This document shows, piece by piece, positions 23,834-33,644 of a stretch of 64,000 nucleotides of DNA. Location of the stretch: positions 2,523,001 to 2,587,000 of the forward strand of contig WUJK01000001.1 in the NCBI GenBank assembly GCA_011317545.1, given 5' to 3'. How positions within the stretch are numbered: position 1 is the stretch's first letter; each line of letters begins with the position of its first letter. Source of the DNA: Coniella vitis (lineage: Eukaryota > Ascomycota > Sordariomycetes > Diaporthales > Schizoparmaceae). Made by a program: the position numbers and the translations under genes. The notes beneath the pieces are model-generated. The model ran no database searches and was not told the origin of the DNA. It worked only from the letters and a program-made list of their open reading frames with translations.

Positions 23834-24994
23834 ATGGGCCACTCCACTGACCCAGACCAACATGGACAACCCCCCAACCCATCCTCCACCAGCAGCAGCA
23901 GCAAGAAGCTCAAGCCAGACCTGAGCGGCACCCCCGAGACTCTCCTCGGCATGCTCTACACGCGCTCCATGGACGCCAAGTCCGCCCGCCCGATCCTCGG
24001 CGACCGGCACGCAGCAGACATGGTCGACAGCATCGACTACGACTGGGCCAAGTTCAGGCTGAGCTCGTTGCGCAGTGTGCAGTTCTCGCTGCGTGGGCGG
24101 TTTTTCGATCGTTGGACGGCTGCCTTTGTGGATGCCGCCACCGCCGCCTCCTCTTTGGGCCACAAAGAGGCAAGAGAAGAGCAGGAGGCAGAGGCAGAGG
24201 TGGAGAAGGAGGAGGAGGATGGCGTGACGGTATTGCATCTAGCAGCAGGGCTGGATACGCGAGCATTGCGGATATTGAATGCCTTTGCCGAGCATATCCA
24301 AGAGCTTGATCAAAGCAAACAAGAAGAAGAACAAGAAGACCACGCTGAGAATGAGAGCGCAACACCCACCACCCCTCTCATCCACTGGGTCGACGCCGAC
24401 CTCCCCGAGGTCATGGACCTCCGCCGGCGCATAGCCTTCCCCCGCCCGCGCCCCAGCACGCGCATCCGCTACCAAGACCGGGCCATCGACGTCACCGAGC
24501 CCAACTGGCTTGCGAAGCTGGGGCTCTCGCGCACCCGCCGCACCATCGTCATCATGGAGGGGCTGACCATGTATCTTCAGCCTGCGCAAGGGCGGGAGTT
24601 GATCCAGCAGCTGACGAGCTATTTTGTGTCGCCATCGTCTTCTTCTTCTTCTTCTTCGTCTTCTTCTTCCTCCTCCTTGGCGCCGCGAGACCAGCGCAGT
24701 AGACACCAACTCTGCTTTGACTGCCTTTCCCGGTTCGGCCTCGGCCTGCAGCGCATTGATCCCATCCTGAGGCAGACGGGCTCCAAATTCACATGGGGAA
24801 TCGACGATTTGCATGAGATGGAGAGCTGGGACAAGGAGACGGGGCAGGGGCGCTTGCGGCTCGTGGAGGTCGTGTATGGGGCGGACAACCCGGAGACGAG
24901 GCAGGTAAGTTGGCTGTTTTGGCTCATGTGTGTCGTGTGTTCGTGGGTGCCGGCGTTGAAGCAGGGCATTAAGTATGCGAGATATGAATGGTGA
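23834..24994 (+). CDS. PPM1/TcmP-family (leucine carboxyl methyltransferase fold) O-methyltransferase
   Basis: A 386-residue frame with an ATG in good context (ACCATGG). Recognisable family blocks: LLGMLYTRSMDAKSARPIL, the SAM motif LHLAAGLDTRALRI (about 134-147), IHWVDADLPEVMDLRR (about 183) and TIVIMEGLTMYL (about 237-248). This is the TcmP/Omt branch of the leucine carboxyl methyltransferase superfamily. Its members methylate small acids, polyketides or proteins; the substrate here is unknown and no biosynthetic cluster is adjacent. A Glu/Ala-rich insert (about 113-131) and a run of about 15 Ser (about 262-277) interrupt the fold at loop positions. A GTAAGT...CAG stretch of exactly 60 nt (24905..24964) could be spliced without a frameshift, but the unspliced C-terminus fits the family's hydrophobic-then-aromatic ending better. 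Confidence 0.8.
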   Translation: MGHSTDPDQHGQPPNPSSTSSSSKKLKPDLSGTPETLLGMLYTRSMDAKSARPILGDRHAADMVDSIDYDWAKFRLSSLRSVQFSLRGRFFDRWTAAFVDAATAASSLGHKEAREEQEAEAEVEKEEEDGVTVLHLAAGLDTRALRILNAFAEHIQELDQSKQEEEQEDHAENESATPTTPLIHWVDADLPEVMDLRRRIAFPRPRPSTRIRYQDRAIDVTEPNWLAKLGLSRTRRTIVIMEGLTMYLQPAQGRELIQQLTSYFVSPSSSSSSSSSSSSSSLAPRDQRSRHQLCFDCLSRFGLGLQRIDPILRQTGSKFTWGIDDLHEMESWDKETGQGRLRLVEVVYGADNPETRQVSWLFWLMCVVCSWVPALKQGIKYARYEW

Positions 24995-26394
24995 GAGATG
25001 TCCCTTTTTGGTATTGTTGGTATTCTCTTTTCCTTTTTTATTTATTTTTTTTTATTTTTTTTATTTTTTATTTTTTTTTTATCTTGATAGCATCTATGGC
25101 ACGTTTAGTGGCTGTGCAAGTGGAAGGCATATTTCATTAACGATGTTATGAACTCTTCAAGTCTGGATCGCGAGTGCAATGTGTCTTCACTTCGATTCAT
25201 GGGTGGCATGTTCTGTATCTTTCGAATAATGTCACATTCCAGAATTGTCTCCATCAGTCCTCGCGGTGATTATTGCCTTGAGGTTAATCACCAACGACTC
25301 GTAGTCGGATACTGTGGTACGTGCCCATGAGTCTGCTATACTATAACAAGAGTTCTACGCTTGAAGAGAATCTAAGTGGGAGTGCACGTTGATAAGCCAA
25401 GGGGTCGGCAATATCAAGAGAGCACAACAGACGATGACGGTCTGATCATTCCACGGCCATTTGTTGATGAGTATCGTTACTGTGAATCAGGGCGAGAAAG
25501 TTAGGTTTAAAAATGAGTGTGTTGACTATCTAGTTCTAACTTCTAGTACAAAGGAAATACAAGTGAATGTCGGTACATAGTATTTAAGTCACACTGCGTA
25601 CAGGGTACACTACACAGAGTGAATCATACATACCCTAGCCCTGTTAGTGCAGGTATCCTGTTCCTCGACACCATCTGTTAGATCATCTAGACTTAGCATA
25701 TATCAGGAGGAACCAGAGGGCTTGATGAGCAAAAATTCCCTTCACAACGCATTGGTTGCGGGCAACCCGGTCTTCCCAAGTCAAATACTTTGGCAATTGC
25801 ATAATGTGTTATTCAAGGAGGCAACATAGGAGGGTGGCAATCCAGCATCAGCTGGAAGGAGACGGATCCAAAAGGGGATAACGGGCATCCGGTGGCTTGG
25901 CTTGGCCTGGGCGCTTTTGTGATCGAATTCGCTCCCACTCGCTGACCTTTTTCTTCCTTCTGTGCCATTGTCGCTTGTCTTTCCATTTATGCACTCTTGT
26001 TTTTGTAACGCTGGCATTGCGTGACGAAATCCATCTTATTTTACCGTGTAATTCTTCCATCCTTTCGTACACATCTTGCATTTGTCTGGAATCAACAACC
26101 CGTCAGCTACTTGCGTCGTTCAAGAGTTTCCGTACTGAAAACGAAAACCATCAGGTCGAAAACCACAGAACAAAGGGCCTGCGGTTGCTCAAAGCCTCGG
26201 AACATCTGGTTCCCAATAAACTCTGCTAAACAGATTCGTGAAAAAGAAGTCGGTCGGTTGGGTTCTGTTCTTCTCCATCTTGTTGCTCTCAAAATCGCCA
26301 GTTCTCATCACAATGTTACCACCCAAACTAAATAGTAGTCCGACGAGACAGCGATCAAAAGCGGGAGAATAAATACCCACACCAGTCACCAAAA
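24995..26394. other. Gene-free region, 1.4 kb
   Basis: Begins with a T-rich stretch (25029-25080) downstream of the methyltransferase. Holds one CATAGTA copy (25576) and no credible coding frame. Confidence 0.5.
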
Positions 26395-26880
26395 ATGAAA
26401 TACACACTGAGAACGCAAATCAACAACGTCGCGAGCCATCTTGGAATGCTCCTCTTCTCTGCCATGTGTGTTCACGCAGCACCAGTTGATATAAGTTACT
26501 CGCTCGCTCGCACTGGACACCTGAAAAAGCGAGCGACAAAAGCTCCTACACATGTCCCGCTATACCCACCCCTCCCCCCTTCTGAGGATACTCGGAGAAC
26601 ATGAAAATAACCAAAAAAAAATCCCCGCCCACAGCAACCAGACTATACCCTGCAACCCAGCAACACTGGAACCTCTTTGACGTTAGCGGATACCCTGCAG
26701 TTAATCATCGGCTTGCTCAGCTTAATGTGTGCCCTCGCCACGGCCATCTGGGGCCCCTGTTTTTCACGCCCACATAGAGGAGGAGGATCAGGAGGAGGAG
26801 GAGGAGGAGGAGGAGGAGGAGGAGGAGGAGGACCAGGTGCAATAAATTTCGCAGTGGGCATCATAATGCGTGAACGATAA
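26395..26880 (+). CDS. Doubtful small secreted or membrane protein gene
   Basis: A 69-codon frame (26395-26604) starts in strong context (CAAAAATGA, TAAATA about 26 bp upstream). It reads like a small secreted protein: hydrophobic segment SHLGMLLFSAMCVHAAP, then a possible KR cleavage site (LKKRATK). After two stop codons the same frame reopens with a membrane-like segment, TLADTLQLIIGLLSLMCALA, and a Gly run encoded by (GGA)n. An intron could join them, for example donor GTTGAT or GTGTGT with acceptors CCCACAG or ACCCAG, but no donor is canonical. Either a two-exon gene, two remnants or chance. I do not recognise the product. Confidence 0.3.
26777..26831. repeat. (GGA)n trinucleotide repeat
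   Basis: About 17 GGA units with one GGATCA interruption. Reads as poly-Gly in the frame of the doubtful small gene. Confidence 0.9.
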
Positions 26881-26968
26881 GCCTTTTCTTCTGCATATAC
26901 TATATGTGTAGACCAACGTATCCATGTGCTCCAAGGATACCAAAGCCGAACAGCGTCTTGTTTTCTTC

Positions 26969-26971
<3 letters not shown>

Positions 26972-27018
<47 letters not shown>
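26972..27018. repeat. (TC)n dinucleotide repeat
   Basis: About 23 uninterrupted CT units in non-coding DNA. Confidence 0.95.
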
Positions 27019-27022
<4 letters not shown>

Positions 27023-27314
27023 TCTCTTTTCTTATGAATATATATGTATATACCTCAAAAGACGATCTACATATCTACATCTACGAACCATCAAACCTGC
27101 CCGATCGCTCATAAACCGTGTGCACTGTAAGATATAGGTCTCCACTTGTAAGTTGTTGGCGTTTACTGGCTGACTGGCAATAATACTGTTTGTTGATTTC
27201 TATCGCCATACTTATACAACACAACCCCGGCCAAAGCCACCAAAAGAGAGCACCCTCCCACATAGTAAATTTGGAAGTTGTATACTATGTATAACAGGTT
27301 CATACTATCATCAT

Positions 27315-27337
27315 CACCACCACCACCACCACCACCA
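27315..27337. repeat. (CAC)n trinucleotide repeat
   Basis: Seven to eight CAC units, non-coding. Confidence 0.85.
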
Positions 27338-28892
27338 TTACACCAAGTCTCTGAGCAGCCATGCATTCCTTCATACAACCGACCAGCTCCTCTCCAGCAG
27401 GCACTGTTCAAACAAATTCGATAGTAACATGAAGATACATTTTAATTAGTCTGTCAGTTAGGTGCTTCTGCTTCTTTTACTGTAAAGAACTATGTATATG
27501 TATGGAGACGCGGTACATTCACATATGTCGTTGCGGTAGTTGTAAAGGTAAAAGCGAACCTAACCTTCTCTTAATTACAAAAGAAAGGGGGGAAAAGTCA
27601 CCAGAACAAAAAAGGTCAAACACAGAATTCTGAAAAGGGGTATCTCTCAATTAATCATACTATCAAAACCATAAAGTCCCAAACAAAACCAACCCAAAAA
27701 GAGGGAATTGCGTCCAGCAAACCACACAGTAGTAAGACATCTGTCCATCCATTTTGCTCGTTTCATCCACCAGACAATTAAGTATATAAGCCCTTCTCCA
27801 AGGGAAGACGCTTCCCTGCTTTCATCCGAGACTCAGGTCCCAAAATACTCATGGTCAGAGTCCCCATTATTTCCAGCTCTTTTCGCCTTTCTTTCTTTTT
27901 CCCTTCTCGTTTCCAGACGATTGGTTATAGCGTGGTGTGGCACGGCTGAGTGGGAGTTGACGGATGACCGAGTATATGAACGAGTAAGTGGATGGTGGGC
28001 GGATACGTGAGTGTTGATGTTGATGGTGAGGGCGGTGGCGATGCTACTAGACGGCACCGACCTTGGCAGTCGGCGCGGGTCACAGTCGAGAAACCAAAAG
28101 CCTGAATGGAGTTGGGAGAAGGAACGAGAAAGAAAAGGAGACGAGCGCAACCGAACCCAGCCTCATTGCCACTCTTCATTACCGAGTGTGTATTGATGAT
28201 ACTGACTTCCAAAGCCAGAACACCGCGCCCACACTCTCAAACAACCCCAGAATTAGACTTCTCAAGAGTACCAGACTAGATTCCAGTCTCGCTGGGTCTT
28301 CCTGACCCTGCCAACCCGCAGCAAAGGAGATAAAGAAGGAAGAAAAGATTTAACCCATGATCCCAACGTGAAAAAGAAAAAAAAAAAAAAAGGAAAAGAG
28401 ATACCGCCAAGGCTTTTCAACCTGTTCAATCTCGAATTGCAATAGATGCGCGTTTAGACGAGCCGCGTAAGCAGCTTGGTGTGCGCACTTCCTCTCGTTC
28501 AACCAGTACTGCCACAAGTTCACAGCTACTCCGAGCGAGTATTGTGCTCGTCTTTTTGTGTCGTTCGAGATGATCCCGTTGGCAGAATGCTATTAGTATG
28601 TAGGCTTGCGCCGCTTTCGTTCTTTTGACTTTTTTCTCATCCTGAGAATGCTCCGGTATATGATTGCAATTGATTCCATGTCATGATCATCTGAAAAGAA
28701 AAACGAATGTGGCTTTTGTTTCGACTGCTTCGTCCTGCGCCGCGCTGGTTTCGGTAACGACAGTGGTGTCGCAAAACCGCTGTAAAAATAAAAATGACGC
28801 CAATTTGTGTGCTTGTAAATTCATTCTCGCTTCATGGGTTCGATCCAAAAGCGCAGTCCCCTTCAACACAAGGGCTGGAATGTTGCTCCCCC

Positions 28893-31800
28893 TCAAATAC
28901 TCGCAATGCGACTCTTACCGTCGGGTACACGAGCATGACACACCATCAACTTCAGACTGGTGTTCCACTCTTCGCACTCGGCGAGTAGCGCTTGGTCAGC
29001 CCACATGGACTTGCCTCTGCCGCCGGGTGCAACACTCTCGTAGCACCGCTCGTACCACCAGCGTCCAACCTTGGCAACCATCTTGGTGATGCCCTCGTCG
29101 GCTTGTGGGCCCTTGGAGTCCATCATTTCGACTAGGCTGCGCGTCTCCCTTTTGTTCCTTCTCCGTGTCGCAGGCTGCTTGGAGGCAGAGCCGGCAGCAC
29201 GAGAAGAAGCAGACGATGAGGTGTCTGCCTGGTCAGCAAGAGAGGCAGCGGTAGTGGTTGCCAGCGGAACGCCGACACGGCACGTTTTGATGTCAGAGAA
29301 GCCTTTTCGTCCCAACAGCCGAAGAAGGAGGTCTGAGCTGGAGCCCAGACTGATATCTGGCGCCCGTATATGGGTGCGCTCCTTGAGTTTGCGAATGGCA
29401 CGGCGGGCGTGACTACCCATGTTATTCATATCGACATCCAGGATCGACAGTTCAATGTAGCCACCAGGCTTGAGCACGCGACGCGCCTCATTGATTATGT
29501 TTCGATAGTGCGACTCGGGTGCAGCAGCAGGGAAGCGGTATACGACACAGGCGAAGCTTTGGGGTCCAAAAGGAAGCTTCTGCGCATGTGATTTGTGCTG
29601 GATCTGGTGGTGATTCGGCGGACTGAGAGGAAAGCTGGAGCGTGAGTCTGAGTCTGGGGTTGGCAGCGGTGCTCGAGGGGACAAGTTGAAAAAAGTAGCC
29701 GCTGGGTACGTCTCAGCCGCGTAAAAGGACCAGTCGTCGTTGCCAAGTCCGTCAATAACGAGGATGGAATGTCGCTTGAGGGATCCATCCACAGGCATCA
29801 ACTCGTCTCTGACAGGACTGAACAAAACATGGCCAAAGGTAAGCCACTTGCTCACGGTCATTGATCCGACACGAAGATTGACCTGTGCCGTTGTGGAAGT
29901 GTCGTCGGAGCTCTGCGTACTGGAGCTGGCCTGCGAGTTGCGGAGTGGTAGCCCTTTTTGGGATGATGCTGTGCTCATGCGCTGGCTGGCGGAGCGGGAG
30001 ACTTGGACGATATTGGAAACACTTTCGCGTCTACTGGCTGAGGGCTCAGCTACCACCTGGCTTGGAGCCTCGACTGCTTGAATGGCGTCGTTGATCTTGG
30101 CCGTCATATCTGAGCTGAAAACGCTCGATGCAGTGTGCGCAGCCTCTTCTTCTTGCTGCGCCTCCTCGTCAGGCTCGAATTCGAACTCTGTTTCGCACTC
30201 TGACTCAATTGCGTCAATGTGTGCATCCATCTGCGCACCCATGCTGCCGTTAATGATAGGCGTCTCCATCGGCTGTCCTCCTACCTTGCCCAGTCGTCGG
30301 CCCCAGGCTTCAAGGTGAAAGGGCACGCCAAGAGAGGAGCTTGTGGAAGGGTGCCCTCTGGACACGTCCTCGCCAAGAAGGTCGTTGTACTCGTCCCAAA
30401 CCTCATCGTCAGCCAGCGGGGCATTCGCGTCTGGAATGACTGCCGTGGCTTCGGAGTAAATGTGCTTTCCAGAGAAACTCGAATCGGTAGTGGAAGTGGC
30501 CTCAGAGTCCTTGCGTGGAGGAAAGATGATGAATTCCTTTTGCGGGATACTTGGCTCAGCTGGCACAGGCTCCTGGATCTCAGGCGCTAGTGCCTCCCGT
30601 TCATCTGTTGTCAAGGCTTGAGGTACATCAGGCATGGGAGTTTCCACAAGCTTTGCGGCCTCAATCGGGCTGGGATCCTGAATCGCTGGCTCGTCTACCG
30701 GCTTTTGTGCGTCCACTGACGATTGCATTTGCAGACTGTTGCGATTAAAAGGGCGTGAGAAGGACCTCGGCGACGGTGGTGGCGGCTCAAATCGACCACC
30801 CACTTTGGGAATGCGGCCAACTTGAGGGAGCCGGCTAGGGCGCACACTGGGCGGCTTCGAGGCCGTAACAGGCGGTCGAGCGCGGCTTGTTTGAACAATA
30901 AGCTCTGTCGGATTCTTGGCCAAGTTGTTGGTGATGAGACGCCGAGGTGGTTGCACGGGCTTGGGTAGTTCTGGCTTCTTGACCTCCTTTCGCGGTTGTG
31001 GCTCGTCTTGTCGGTTCAGTGAACCTGGACGTGGCGTCTCGTCCTTGGCTGCTGAGGACCCTGGAGCTGTGCTTGAAGCAGGAGCCGGAGAGGCTGGTCT
31101 GGAGACCTGCGCTTCACGCAGCACATCCTCAACATCTGCAAAAGCCTCGTCATTCTGCTCCGAAGTGTCGAGCATAGTGTAGAATGCCATGGGCTGCTTG
31201 GGAACTACCTTGACCGCAGCCGAGACCTGTGATGTCTCGGCTTGTTTCTTCTTTGAGGAGCTGCTCTCAGATGATCGCCCGAAAAAGTTCCACTTCCGAG
31301 GTGCCTTGGCCTTTTTGACGAGCTTCTTAGTCGCAGAGATGTCCGAGTTGGCCAGAGTCATGAGCGGCCTGGGCTTGAAAGTCGAGTCATCGGAGAGGAT
31401 GGTAGTATCGTAGCTCGTGATAGAAGGAGTCACTGTGCCATGCGGCAGAGTAAGAGGCTGGGGAACGCGAGCATCAGCTGGATCAGATGTCTTGAGGCGT
31501 TGCATCGATCTGCGCGCAGCCAGCGTAGGCCTCATAGTCAGGATATCAGAGTCACTCGAGTCGGAAAGCAGACGGCGGTGGCATCCTTGCGAAGGGGTGA
31601 TGCTCGCTTCGCGAGGCATAGCAGAAGGTCCGAGGGCATTCCGCGTTCCTTGAGACCACAAAGAGACCTCCGAGTTATTCTTTGACCCGGCAATGCTGCT
31701 CTGAGACATACCCATACTTAGGGCGCTCTCTGAATGACCCAGATCCGAGCTCAGATTCCTGTTGTGGATAATTTCGCCGCCAGCAATAACAACGGGGCTC

Positions 31801-33644
31801 ATACGCTCAGCTAGGAACGGGTCAGACGGCAGGGTACTGGCGAGGCTTTCTTGAGAGGACATGGTTCCAGGCATAGCTCGCAAAGCTCCGGTGAGGTTAC
31901 TGCTTCGCCGCCGGATTTGTCCAAGACGGCCATAGCCTTCGTGGCCAGTACCGGCAGCAGGGCCTTTTCTCGGTTGCTTGTCCTTCTTCTCGGCAGGAGC
32001 AGTAGTCTTGTTCCGTCTGCTAAACAGAGGAAAGCGGGTCTTGAAGGTAGAGGAGACACTAGGGCTGGGCGTCCGAGTCGCCCCCCGCGAGGCTTGCTTT
32101 GCAAGCTGGGTATCCGATACCGAGGCAGGGGCTGCAGGGGCTGGCGTAAGCTCTCGTCCTATTCTCGAGACAGAAGCGTTCCGAGAATGGCTGGACTGAG
32201 TTGGAGCCTGTGCTCGAATTAGGCTGGCTTGCAGATTCTGCCCACTGCGACGGCGCTCGGCCAAGGATGTTGAAGACAGATTGCTGTGTACAATAGGCAA
32301 AGGCATGCCCAACTGTGAGTGTAGGTCCATGGTGCCTTCACGACTCGGTCGTATTGGCGGTGTAACTCTAGACAAGGGCGCGTTGGCCATCTCCCATGAG
32401 GGTCGTGAAATACCGTCAGCCTGAGAAGATGAAGATGCCGTTGCTGTGGTTTCGGATGATGTCGGGATAGCCCTGGCGGGTACAACCTCAGCATCCTGAT
32501 TTCTGCTGTGATACTGTTCTGAGGATTTTCTTGGTGGTGAGACGAGAGCGTTGCGCGGGATTTGTTTGTTTAGCTGCTGGCTACTGAATACGGCGGCGCG
32601 AATGGTGGAGCCAGATGAGGATGAGTTGGAGGACTCCCTGACCGCTGCAAGACCGTCCCGGTCTGTGCAAGGCTCATTCGTCTCGTAGGTTGAGCTTCCG
32701 GCTCTTCTGCGAGTAACAGGCGGCCTGGTCTCCAACGGGCTGACTTGCCTCGGCCGAGAAATGGAGCGTCTGATGGGTGCAGTGAAGCCAGGCGAAACCG
32801 AAGACATGGACGTTGGTGTGGTGTCCCGGCTGTAAGGCCCGGGCCCAGGAGACTCGGAGAAGCGTGTCGAAGGACTGCCACTGAAGACGCTGCTGTGTTG
32901 GCTGCTGTTGCTAGAAAAGAGAGGTGTTGGAGGAGGGAGATCGGTCAATATCGGATAGGGCAATTCAAAGTGAGGAGTGCTAATGGTTACTTGAGGCTTA
33001 AAATTCCTATATCGATCCAATTCCGGGTATATGGCAACAGGCTGAGCAGTGGCTATTGGTAGCTCAATTTGTTGGGCGACTTGAATCGTGGCTGGGCTCT
33101 CAGCAAGTCCTCTATCAACAGGCCCGTCTCGACTCACGTCGAGAGAGTTGGAAGCCGGAGACGGGCCACTTGCGATCGATCCGGTCCGGAGCGAAGTACT
33201 CCGAGCATGGAACGGCCTTCCAGTTGCTTGTTCGGCTACGGTGGGTTGCTTTCTGCGTAACTGGTTTCGGGCTTGCCTTGCGCTGTCTTGCGATCGACTT
33301 GAAGGAATAGTGGACGCTGGGGGAGCAGGGGCTGCTGTTTTGCTAGCAGTATCTTTGGCAGCGGCATTCGTAGGGCGTGGAGCCTGAGTGGATGGCTGCT
33401 TCCATGCAAGACTCTGAGGTTGGGCAAGAGCACGTCGAGACGATGTTTGTGGTAATTTGCTGCCGAGTGTCTGGCTGTCGGTGGCAGCAGCCATCTGGGC
33501 CGCCTCGGCTGCTTTCCTAGCGCGACGGCTCAGAGGTGTGAGATTTGTGGTTGATGACTCCATGGAGGACATGCCTGCTCGCTTTGTTTGTGGGGGTTCT
33601 GCCGACAAGTCCTGGCGCCGTATGGCTATCCTTGAGGACGCCAT
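28893..33644 (-). CDS. Very large disordered protein with C-terminal methyltransferase-like domain
   Basis: One uninterrupted exon of 1583 codons. Residues 1 to about 1250 are Ser/Pro/Arg/Gln-rich and look disordered, with many SP/TP sites and basic patches. The C-terminal 300 residues fold like a class I methyltransferase: LRVGSMTVSKWLTFGHVLFS, the strand HSILVIDGLGNDDWSFYAAE (about 1290), FACVVYRF and EARRVLKPGGYIELSILDVD (about 1390), the last a classic post-motif block of type-11 methyltransferases. The glycine loop is weak (DGLGNDDW instead of GxGxG), so activity is uncertain. I know of uncharacterised Pezizomycotina proteins with this architecture, but not the function. The start is the first ATG after stops; no intron is needed over 4.75 kb, unlike the neighbouring genes. 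Confidence 0.85.
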   Translation of the reverse strand: MASSRIAIRRQDLSAEPPQTKRAGMSSMESSTTNLTPLSRRARKAAEAAQMAAATDSQTLGSKLPQTSSRRALAQPQSLAWKQPSTQAPRPTNAAAKDTASKTAAPAPPASTIPSSRSQDSARQARNQLRRKQPTVAEQATGRPFHARSTSLRTGSIASGPSPASNSLDVSRDGPVDRGLAESPATIQVAQQIELPIATAQPVAIYPELDRYRNFKPQVTISTPHFELPYPILTDLPPPTPLFSSNSSQHSSVFSGSPSTRFSESPGPGPYSRDTTPTSMSSVSPGFTAPIRRSISRPRQVSPLETRPPVTRRRAGSSTYETNEPCTDRDGLAAVRESSNSSSSGSTIRAAVFSSQQLNKQIPRNALVSPPRKSSEQYHSRNQDAEVVPARAIPTSSETTATASSSSQADGISRPSWEMANAPLSRVTPPIRPSREGTMDLHSQLGMPLPIVHSNLSSTSLAERRRSGQNLQASLIRAQAPTQSSHSRNASVSRIGRELTPAPAAPASVSDTQLAKQASRGATRTPSPSVSSTFKTRFPLFSRRNKTTAPAEKKDKQPRKGPAAGTGHEGYGRLGQIRRRSSNLTGALRAMPGTMSSQESLASTLPSDPFLAERMSPVVIAGGEIIHNRNLSSDLGHSESALSMGMSQSSIAGSKNNSEVSLWSQGTRNALGPSAMPREASITPSQGCHRRLLSDSSDSDILTMRPTLAARRSMQRLKTSDPADARVPQPLTLPHGTVTPSITSYDTTILSDDSTFKPRPLMTLANSDISATKKLVKKAKAPRKWNFFGRSSESSSSKKKQAETSQVSAAVKVVPKQPMAFYTMLDTSEQNDEAFADVEDVLREAQVSRPASPAPASSTAPGSSAAKDETPRPGSLNRQDEPQPRKEVKKPELPKPVQPPRRLITNNLAKNPTELIVQTSRARPPVTASKPPSVRPSRLPQVGRIPKVGGRFEPPPPSPRSFSRPFNRNSLQMQSSVDAQKPVDEPAIQDPSPIEAAKLVETPMPDVPQALTTDEREALAPEIQEPVPAEPSIPQKEFIIFPPRKDSEATSTTDSSFSGKHIYSEATAVIPDANAPLADDEVWDEYNDLLGEDVSRGHPSTSSSLGVPFHLEAWGRRLGKVGGQPMETPIINGSMGAQMDAHIDAIESECETEFEFEPDEEAQQEEEAAHTASSVFSSDMTAKINDAIQAVEAPSQVVAEPSASRRESVSNIVQVSRSASQRMSTASSQKGLPLRNSQASSSTQSSDDTSTTAQVNLRVGSMTVSKWLTFGHVLFSPVRDELMPVDGSLKRHSILVIDGLGNDDWSFYAAETYPAATFFNLSPRAPLPTPDSDSRSSFPLSPPNHHQIQHKSHAQKLPFGPQSFACVVYRFPAAAPESHYRNIINEARRVLKPGGYIELSILDVDMNNMGSHARRAIRKLKERTHIRAPDISLGSSSDLLLRLLGRKGFSDIKTCRVGVPLATTTAASLADQADTSSSASSRAAGSASKQPATRRRNKRETRSLVEMMDSKGPQADEGITKMVAKVGRWWYERCYESVAPGGRGKSMWADQALLAECEEWNTSLKLMVCHARVPDGKSRIASI

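Larger units (their letters stand above)
26881..28892. other. Convergent gene-free region, 2.0 kb
   Basis: Holds a (TC)n array (26972-27018), a (CAC)n array (27315-27337), two motif copies (CATAGTA 27261, TACTATG 27283) and an A-run at about 28376-28392. No credible coding frame. The 3' UTR of the large gene at 28893 lies at the right end. Confidence 0.5.

Noticed and set aside
28846..28860. GGGTTCGATCC resembling a tRNA T-loop
   Set aside because: Flanking sequence does not fold as a tRNA.
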